Source: Proteobacteria bacterium ST_bin14
GTDB lineage: Bacteria; Pseudomonadota; Alphaproteobacteria; Sphingomonadales; Sphingomonadaceae
Length of the DNA: 64,000 bases
NCBI GenBank assembly: GCA_002083655.1
Contig: MSXR01000005.1
Coordinates: forward strand, 115,401 to 179,400
Direction of reading: 5' to 3'
The first letter of the stretch is position 1. Every line of letters starts with the position of its first letter. Positions 59,037 through 64,000 of the stretch are shown here, one piece after another. The notes under the pieces are model-generated. The model was not told the origin of the DNA, did not search any database, and saw only the letters and a list, made by a program, of their open reading frames with translations. A program made the position numbers and the translations under genes.

Positions 59037-60179
59037 TCAGTCGATCCGGTCCACCCAGCCATAAGGATCGGGCGCAAGGCCGCGCTGAATCTCGACCAGC
59101 GACTGGCCGATGCTCTGGGTAATCTGGCCGGGGCCGCCGCTGCCGATGGTGAAGGTGACGTCGCCCAGCGCCATCTTGCCGATCGGCGTCACCACAGCGG
59201 CGGTGCCACAGGCAAACGCCTCCACCAGGCGGCCGCTTTCGGCATCGGCGCGGCAATCATCGATCGCATAGGGGCGTTCATCCACCACCAGCCCGCGATC
59301 ACGTGCCAGGGTGATGATCGAATCGCGCGTGATGCCCGCCAAAATCGTGCCGCCCAGCGGGGGCGTGCGCAGTGATCCATCATCGAACACGAAGAATATG
59401 TTCATGCCGCCCAGTTCCTCAATCCAGCGGCGTTCCACCGCGTCAAGGAACAGCACCTGATCATGCCCGCGCCGCGTTGCATCTGCCTGCGCCATCAGGC
59501 CCGCGGCGTAATTACCGCCGCATTTGGCCGCGCCGGTGCCGCCGGGTGCTGCGCGCGAATAATCCTGCGATACCCACAAGGACACAGCGGGCGCGCCGCC
59601 CTTAAAATAGGCCCCCGCCGATGATGCGATCACCGCAAAAACATATTCGGTGGACGGTTTTACCCCCAAAAACACCTCGGTCGCGATCATGAAGGGGCGC
59701 AGATATAGCGACCCGCCGTCAATCATGGGGATCCACTCGCGATCACACTTCACCAGGCGGCGCACCGATTCAAGGAACAGCGCCTCGGGCAGCGGCTGCA
59801 TCGCCATGCGCTCAGCCGAGGCACGAAACCGGCGGGCATTGGCATCGGGCCGAAACAGCGCGGTGCCGCCATCGGGCAAGCGATATGCCTTCAGCCCTTC
59901 AAAAATTTCCTGCGCATAATGCAGCACGCCTGCCGCCGGATCGATCTGAAACGGGGTGCGCGGGCCAATCTGCGCGTCATGCCAGCCCTTGGCTTCGCTG
60001 TAGCGGATCATTGCCATGTTATCGCTGAACACCCGGCCAAAACCGGGGTTGGCGATCAAAGCCGCGCGCGCCGCCGCGGTGGTGGGGGCGGGATGCGCGT
60101 GGGTCGCGAATGCAACATCCCCCTGAAGGTCAAGGCCATCCTTTGCGCCGCTGGTCATCTGGTTGAGCATCACTGTCAC
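59037..60179 (-). CDS. ilvE: branched-chain amino acid aminotransferase
   Basis: A 380-residue class IV PLP aminotransferase that interconverts branched-chain amino acids and 2-oxoacids. The PLP lysine is K219 in PGGTGAAKCGGNYAAGL. HYAQEIFEGLKAYRLPDG, SLYLRPFMIATEVFLGVKPS and EELGGMNIFFVF are typical of the long eukaryotic-like/type II IlvE form (about 350-380 residues). It may start at the second Met (residue 4). It is divergent from a MarR gene with 59 bp between starts, so regulation by that protein is plausible. Confidence 0.95.
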   Translation of the reverse strand: MTVMLNQMTSGAKDGLDLQGDVAFATHAHPAPTTAAARAALIANPGFGRVFSDNMAMIRYSEAKGWHDAQIGPRTPFQIDPAAGVLHYAQEIFEGLKAYRLPDGGTALFRPDANARRFRASAERMAMQPLPEALFLESVRRLVKCDREWIPMIDGGSLYLRPFMIATEVFLGVKPSTEYVFAVIASSAGAYFKGGAPAVSLWVSQDYSRAAPGGTGAAKCGGNYAAGLMAQADATRRGHDQVLFLDAVERRWIEELGGMNIFFVFDDGSLRTPPLGGTILAGITRDSIITLARDRGLVVDERPYAIDDCRADAESGRLVEAFACGTAAVVTPIGKMALGDVTFTIGSGGPGQITQSIGQSLVEIQRGLAPDPYGWVDRID

Positions 60180-60238
60180 CGCATAAGGATTTTTCTAAGG
60201 GCTTGACCCCTCTATGGAAGGCGGCAAAGTCGGTCAAC

Positions 60239-60727
60239 ATGGCTGCCCCACCATCATCAGCTTCGCCGCTGTTCCTGCGGGAATCCGAAGTCCGGCGGGG
60301 CATCGAATTGCTGTATTTCGGCTATAGTAACCTGACGCGCAGCGTTGATCAGGGCCTGGCGGCGCAGGGGCTGGGGCGCGCGCATCACCGGGTGCTGTAT
60401 TTCGTCGCCCGCCAGCCCGATCTTACCGTCAGCGAGCTGCTGGGCCTGCTGGCGATCACCAAACAATCGCTGGGCCGGGTGCTGGGCGACCTGACCGAGC
60501 GCGCGCTGGTGGAGATGCGCCCCGGCGAGCGTGATCGCCGCCAGCGGCTGCTGCGGCTGACGCCGGCGGGCCAAACGCTGGAGGCCGAGTTGTTCGACAC
60601 GATCCGCACGCGGCTGTCAGCGGCCTATGCCAGCGCTGGCCAGAATGCGGTGGGCGGGTTCTGGGCGGTGCTGGAAGGGTTGATCCCGGACGATGACAAG
60701 GCCCGCATCGCAGCGCTGCGGGATTAG
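60239..60727 (+). CDS. MarR-family regulator (PetP-like)
   Basis: A 162-residue MarR protein with the winged helix SNLTRSVDQGLAAQGLGRAHHRVLYFVARQPDLTVSELLGLLAITKQSLGRVLGDLTERALVEMRPGERDRRQRLLRLTPAGQ. The sequence style matches the PetP subgroup of alphaproteobacteria. The first ATG (60239) is used; the frame begins at a TTG 12 codons upstream. It is divergent from ilvE and converges with proC, its TAG overlapping the proC stop. Its target is unknown; ilvE is the obvious candidate from position. Confidence 0.87.
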   Translation: MAAPPSSASPLFLRESEVRRGIELLYFGYSNLTRSVDQGLAAQGLGRAHHRVLYFVARQPDLTVSELLGLLAITKQSLGRVLGDLTERALVEMRPGERDRRQRLLRLTPAGQTLEAELFDTIRTRLSAAYASAGQNAVGGFWAVLEGLIPDDDKARIAALRD

Positions 60728-61536
60728 CGCGCCGCCGCTGCCATTTCGGCGTTGCGCCGGGTGGCCGCCGCCAGCGTTTCCGTCAGCAGCGTGACGAGGG
60801 CCCCGTCCTGATCAAGCACGTTCAATCCCGCTCGCGTCGACCCGCCCGGACTGGCGACCTGATCGGCAAGCTGCGCCGGGTGCACATCAGCGGCGCCCGC
60901 CAGCAACCCTGCCCCCTCCACCGTTGCCAGCGCCAGCCGCGAAGCCTGATCGGCCGGCAACCCCAGCGAAGCACCCGCGAGCGCCAGCGCATCGATAAAC
61001 CGGTATAAAAACCCCGGCCCGCTGCCGGCCAGCGCCGTTACCGCATTGAACAGCGTTGCATCGACCCATTCGACCAACCCAAGCGGGGCCATCAGCGCAG
61101 CAACCGCTTGCCTGGCCTGATCATCCGCCGAATCCGATTGCAGCGCCACCACGCCCTTGCCGATGCCAACGGGCAGGTTGGGCATCGCCCGTATAATCGC
61201 CCCTGCGGTGAAACGCCGGGCAATCGCGCTTTCTTCTACCCCGGCCAAAATCGACACCAGCATTGGCACGCCGGCAATCCGCGCGGCCCAGCGATCGGCC
61301 ACGTCGTCAATCTGCTGCGGTTTCATCGCCAGCATCACGATATCCGGCAACGGCCCGTCAGGCAGCGCCCGCGCCTGGCGCACACCGGGCGGCAAAGCGC
61401 GATCAACCCGGTTGACAACATCCACCTGCCCGGCGGCGACAACGCCGCTTGCGATCCACTGGCGAAGCATGGCCCCGCCCATATTGCCACAGCCGATCAG
61501 CCAGAGCCGCCCAGGAATCGCGCCTTGCCGCGTCAC
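60724..61536 (-). CDS. proC: pyrroline-5-carboxylate reductase
   Basis: A 270-residue enzyme making proline from pyrroline-5-carboxylate. It has the NAD(P) fold LWLIGCGNMGGAMLRQWIASG, the mid-domain AMKPQQIDDVA, RAMPNLPVGIGKGVVAL, and the C-terminal signature ALAGSGPGFLYRFIDALALAGASLGLP followed by SPGGSTRAGLNVLDQDG. The start is a GTG at 61536 overlapping the TGA of the YbjN gene (GTGA), indicating coupled translation; the longer frame has no family N-terminus. Confidence 0.94.
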   Translation of the reverse strand: MTRQGAIPGRLWLIGCGNMGGAMLRQWIASGVVAAGQVDVVNRVDRALPPGVRQARALPDGPLPDIVMLAMKPQQIDDVADRWAARIAGVPMLVSILAGVEESAIARRFTAGAIIRAMPNLPVGIGKGVVALQSDSADDQARQAVAALMAPLGLVEWVDATLFNAVTALAGSGPGFLYRFIDALALAGASLGLPADQASRLALATVEGAGLLAGAADVHPAQLADQVASPGGSTRAGLNVLDQDGALVTLLTETLAAATRRNAEMAAAAR

Positions 61537-62042
61537 GCCTCGCCCTGAGTCTCGGTCAGCGCGGCGGCGAGTGCTTCCTTGGGGCTTTTGCCGCCCCACA
61601 TCACGAACTGGAATACCGGGTAAAACCGCTCGCATTCATCAATCGCGGATTCGATCAGCAATTCGGCAGCCGCCAGCGATAATGTGCCGCCATCACTTGC
61701 ATCGACCATCGCAGCGTGGCGGTACAACAGGATGCCGCTCGACGACCAAAGCTCGAAATGGCCCACCCAAAGCTGTTCGTTGACCAGCCCGATCGCTTCA
61801 TAAATCGCCACGCGGCGTTCATCGGTTACGCGGATATCGGGGAACGCCAAAAACTGGAGAACGCTGTCTTCTTCACGCCACAGCGCGCGCAGCTCATATT
61901 CGGTCCAGCTGCCCTTCACATGGGCCACCACCTCGTCATCCTGGCGCTCATGCGTCCAGCCATGCGCGGCGAAATAGCTTTCCAGCATGTCAATGGGCGC
62001 GGCATCTTCGCGCTCGTCATCGGCTTCGTGCGGCCTTACCAA
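61533..62042 (-). CDS. YbjN-domain protein
   Basis: A 169-residue protein with the YbjN fold (PIDMLESYFAAHGWTHERQDDEVVAHVKGSWTEYELRALWREEDSVLQFLAFPDI...AIYEAIGLVNEQLWVGHFELWSSSGILLYRHAA), related to chaperone-like sensory-transduction proteins of unknown mechanism. The likely start is a TTG at 62042 with AGGA eight bases upstream; an internal ATG at 61988 would lose the acidic head seen in relatives. It is coupled to proC by a GTGA overlap, an association common in alphaproteobacteria. Confidence 0.8.
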   Translation of the reverse strand: MVRPHEADDEREDAAPIDMLESYFAAHGWTHERQDDEVVAHVKGSWTEYELRALWREEDSVLQFLAFPDIRVTDERRVAIYEAIGLVNEQLWVGHFELWSSSGILLYRHAAMVDASDGGTLSLAAAELLIESAIDECERFYPVFQFVMWGGKSPKEALAAALTETQGEA

Positions 62043-62198
62043 CTCAGTTCCTGCCCATCATCATTCGCTGCCCCGGCGTGCCAAGATGACAGCGACGGGG
62101 CAAGGCCAGCCGACCGCCCGACCCCAAAAAACTGTGGACAACGCCGCAAGGCGCAATCGGGGTCAATCAACCAGGCCCAACCAGTCAGGCCTAACCAC

Positions 62199-62492
62199 TT
62201 AGGCAGCACCCGTCGATTTCTTGCCCTTTGCAGGTGCGGCAGGCGCTGGCGTGGCTGCCGCCTCCAGCTTCTCGATCCGGGCGCGCAGCGCATCGGCCTC
62301 ATCACGAGCGGCTGCAGCCATTGCCTTCACCGCGTCAAATTCTTCGCGTGAGACGAATTCCAGCCCACCAATCCATTCCTTGGCACGCGCACGGGCGCCC
62401 TGTTCAGCCTCACGACCCACCCCGGCCAGCGTGCCAGCAGCGCCATTGATGAACTTGGCGAAATCATCGAACAGGCGGTTTTCGGATTGCAT
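62199..62492 (-). CDS. ubiK: ubiquinone biosynthesis accessory factor UbiK
   Basis: A 97-residue protein of the UbiK/BMFP family: MQSENRLFDDFAKFINGAAGTLAGVGREAEQGARARAKEWIGGLEFVSREEFDAVKAMAAAARDEADALRARIEKLE, an amphipathic helix followed by a C-terminal coiled coil, then an Ala/Pro/Lys tail. UbiK assists the UbiJ-associated lipid-soluble steps of ubiquinone synthesis at the membrane. The ATG at 62492 is used; the longest frame begins in tspO. It is 19 bp behind tspO. Confidence 0.88.
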   Translation of the reverse strand: MQSENRLFDDFAKFINGAAGTLAGVGREAEQGARARAKEWIGGLEFVSREEFDAVKAMAAAARDEADALRARIEKLEAAATPAPAAPAKGKKSTGAA

Positions 62493-62511
62493 GGTCAAAT
62501 TCCCGGTTGTT

Positions 62512-63066
62512 TCAACTGATGATCTGGGTGCTCGATGACGATGGCACAAGGGTTTCGGCACCCGGATTCAACTCCCCGATCATATAGGTCAGATAGCCGG
62601 CGAACAAAATCCAGCCCAGATACGGCACCATCAGCACCGCCGCCCCCACGCGCACCCGCCCAAACGCAATCGTCGTCGCCAGCGTCAGCGTGAACATGAC
62701 CGCCAGCGTCACCAGCGACCAGAAAATCTGGTGCGCGCCGAAAAACAGCGGCGTCCAGATCAGGTTAGAGACCATTTGCGCGGTAAACAGCGCGATCGCC
62801 GGGCCCCGCATCGTCGATCCACGGGCATGGATCACCATGGCCAGCGCCAGCCCGATCAACACATAAATCGCAATCCACGCCACCGGAAACGCCCAATCGG
62901 GCGGCGTTTCGACAGGCTTGATCAGCGCTGCATACCAGCGATTGGCCGACCCGGTCGGCACGCTGCGTGCAGAGGTGAACCCAAGCAGCAAAATAAATGG
63001 CACCGTCACCACGGCCCACCGTAAAAACGCCAGTCGAAGCTGTTGCTTCGATGCAATCTCTCTCAC
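62512..63066 (-). CDS. TspO/MBR family tryptophan-rich sensory protein
   Basis: A 184-residue five-helix membrane protein. The family motifs WYAALIKPVETPPDWAFPVAWIAIYVLIGLALAMV, TAQMVSNLIWTPLFFGAHQIFWSLVTL and MVPYLGWILFAGYLTYMIGELNPG are present, including the Pro-rich loop and Asn-Pro turn. TspO binds porphyrins and tetrapyrroles and modulates photosynthesis or stress responses in alphaproteobacteria. The start is the GTG at 63066, preceded by AAAGG; the longer frame adds an unrelated 22-residue head. Confidence 0.9.
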   Translation of the reverse strand: MREIASKQQLRLAFLRWAVVTVPFILLLGFTSARSVPTGSANRWYAALIKPVETPPDWAFPVAWIAIYVLIGLALAMVIHARGSTMRGPAIALFTAQMVSNLIWTPLFFGAHQIFWSLVTLAVMFTLTLATTIAFGRVRVGAAVLMVPYLGWILFAGYLTYMIGELNPGAETLVPSSSSTQIIS

Positions 63067-63202
63067 GAACACCCTTTCAAGAACACGCGGTTCACGACCC
63101 CCTGGGCCAGATCCGACAAATAGGCACGTCAAGTGACATTTTGTGCCGCCATTTCAGGGAATCAGCAAGCACGCAAAACACAGTAATAGCGCAAAATGAC
63201 AT

Positions 63203-63955
63203 TCAATCGACAATCGCTTCGTCCACCAAACGGGCGGCGAGCAAGAATTCGACATTGCCCTCCGGCCCGGTGATTGGGCTGGGCGACACGCCATCGACGC
63301 GCCAACCCTGCGTTTCGAACCACGCCGCTACATCATCGCAAACCCGCGCGTGCACCGCCGGATCGCGCACCACGCCGCCCTTGCCCACCTCGTCGCGCCC
63401 CGCCTCAAACTGCGGTTTCACCAGCACCAGCGCGCGTGCGCCCGGCCGGGCAAAGCCCAGCGGCACCGCCAGCACCTTGGAAAGCGCAATGAAGCTGGCA
63501 TCGCACACGATCAGATCAACGGGCTCTGGGATGTGCGCCGCTGTCAAAATGCGCGCGCTGGTTTGTTCATGCACAATCACCCGCGGGTCTTGGCGCAGCG
63601 TCCACGCAAGCTGATTGGTGCCGCTATCGACCGCATAGACGCGCGCAGCGCCGCGGCTCAGCAGCACATCGGTGAAGCCGCCCGTCGATGATCCGACATC
63701 AATCGCCACGGTGCCGTCAACCGCCCAGCCAAAATGGTCCAGGCCATGCGCCAGCTTCACCCCGCCGCGCGACACCCAGGGGTGATCGCGGCCCTTCACC
63801 TCGATCTCGGCATCGTCGGGCACCGTGTGGCCGGGCTTGTCGATCTTGCGCGTGCCGACAAATACCAGCCCGGCCATGATCAGCGCCTGCGCCCGCGTGC
63901 GGCTTTCAGCCAACCCGCGATCAACGATCAACTGGTCAATACGGATTTTGGGCAT
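63203..63955 (-). CDS. tlyA: TlyA-type S4/FtsJ RNA methyltransferase
   Basis: A 250-residue protein with an N-terminal S4 RNA-binding domain (IRIDQLIVDRGLAESRTRAQALIMAGLVFVG) and an FtsJ-like SAM domain. The SAM loop is VAIDVGSSTGGFTDVLLSRGAARVYAVDSGTNQL, and the later motifs VDLIVCDASFIALSKVL and LVKPQFEAG complete the 2'-O-methyltransferase signature. TlyA methylates rRNA cytidines in some bacteria and has haemolysin annotations from overexpression. It is preceded by the end of another minus-strand gene 12 bp away, often dxs in alphaproteobacteria. Confidence 0.9.
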   Translation of the reverse strand: MPKIRIDQLIVDRGLAESRTRAQALIMAGLVFVGTRKIDKPGHTVPDDAEIEVKGRDHPWVSRGGVKLAHGLDHFGWAVDGTVAIDVGSSTGGFTDVLLSRGAARVYAVDSGTNQLAWTLRQDPRVIVHEQTSARILTAAHIPEPVDLIVCDASFIALSKVLAVPLGFARPGARALVLVKPQFEAGRDEVGKGGVVRDPAVHARVCDDVAAWFETQGWRVDGVSPSPITGPEGNVEFLLAARLVDEAIVD

Positions 63956-63967
63956 GGCGAGGGCGCC

Positions 63968-64000
63968 TTACGCCCGCACGTCCCCGGCCACGACTTCTTC
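63968..64000 (-). CDS. 3' end of a gene running off the window (possibly dxs)
   Basis: In the frame that ends with TAA (63970-63968) the visible residues are EEVVAGDVRA. Only ten codons are present. The layout (gene end 12 bp before tlyA on the same strand) matches the common dxs-tlyA arrangement, but ten residues cannot confirm this. Confidence 0.35.
   Translation of the reverse strand, partial: EEVVAGDVRA

Noticed and set aside
62141..62160. CTGTGGACAA as a DnaA-box-like sequence
   Set aside because: It is a single near-match without a cluster, an AT-rich unwinding element or a replication gene nearby; no origin is claimed.

Overview
The window looks like a chromosomal segment of a GC-rich alphaproteobacterium, most likely a sphingomonad (Sphingomonadales). 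The evidence is: a CtrA cell-cycle regulator whose promoter carries a CtrA box and a cluster of GANTC sites; an alphaproteobacterial LexA box (GTTC-N7-GTTC) in front of an imuA-imuB-dnaE2 mutagenesis locus; a bactofilin; a large TonB-dependent receptor of sphingomonad style; and secreted amidohydrolases and dipeptidase-like enzymes. The species cannot be named from this sequence alone. No rRNA, CRISPR array, prophage or intact transposon was seen. There is one tRNA (Gln, TTG) and one decayed IS3-type transposase fragment beside it.

Layout. 0-2 kb: a polytopic GT-C-like membrane protein and a bactofilin with a strong terminator. 2-8.5 kb: a tightly packed seven-gene minus-strand operon running from pyruvate dehydrogenase E2 (pdhC) through a small membrane protein, an F420-oxidoreductase-like NADP protein, a YciA-type thioesterase and lipoamide dehydrogenase (lpdA) to an S41-like protease and a secreted amidohydrolase. 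8.6-19.6 kb: stress, repair and housekeeping genes (universal stress protein, M28 peptidase, RcnB-like protein, msrC, ctrA, LysR/pirin pair, wrbA, M15 peptidase, RluA-type pseudouridine synthase, arfB, YtcJ-like amidohydrolase). 19.6-21.5 kb: an AT-richer island with two coupled genes, a ComF-like phosphoribosyltransferase and a YspA-like SLOG protein, followed by a nest of palindromes. I regard this as the best candidate for an undescribed system.

21.5-30 kb: amino-acid genes (HIBADH-family dehydrogenase, ilvA, mmsA), bpt, the three-gene transglutaminase / alpha-E / circularly permuted ATP-grasp operon, and a small protein of unknown function. 30-35 kb: an EmrAB-NodT tripartite efflux operon with a divergent TetR regulator and paired operator-like sites. 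35-41.3 kb: an envelope polysaccharide locus with a three-module GH18/CE4/GT2 protein whose 3' end overlaps a convergent GH8 glycoside hydrolase, then a cyclopropane-fatty-acid synthase. 41.4-50.5 kb: the TonB-dependent receptor, divergent from an RND efflux operon (adaptor, pump, outer-membrane channel). 50.5-52.5 kb: a membrane-anchored LuxR-type regulator, a DUF4199 protein and a 2OG-Fe(II) oxygenase. The oxygenase is bracketed by a 49-bp direct repeat that duplicates the 3' end of dnaE2. 52.5-58.4 kb: dnaE2, a pair of inverted REP hairpins, imuB, imuA and the LexA box. 58.4-64 kb: the IS remnant, tRNA-Gln, ilvE, a MarR regulator, proC, a YbjN protein, tspO, ubiK, tlyA and the edge of one more gene.

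Start codons were moved downstream of the longest open frame wherever a ribosome-binding site, signal peptide or family N-terminus justified it. Family assignments come from recognising motifs by eye; no database search was run.
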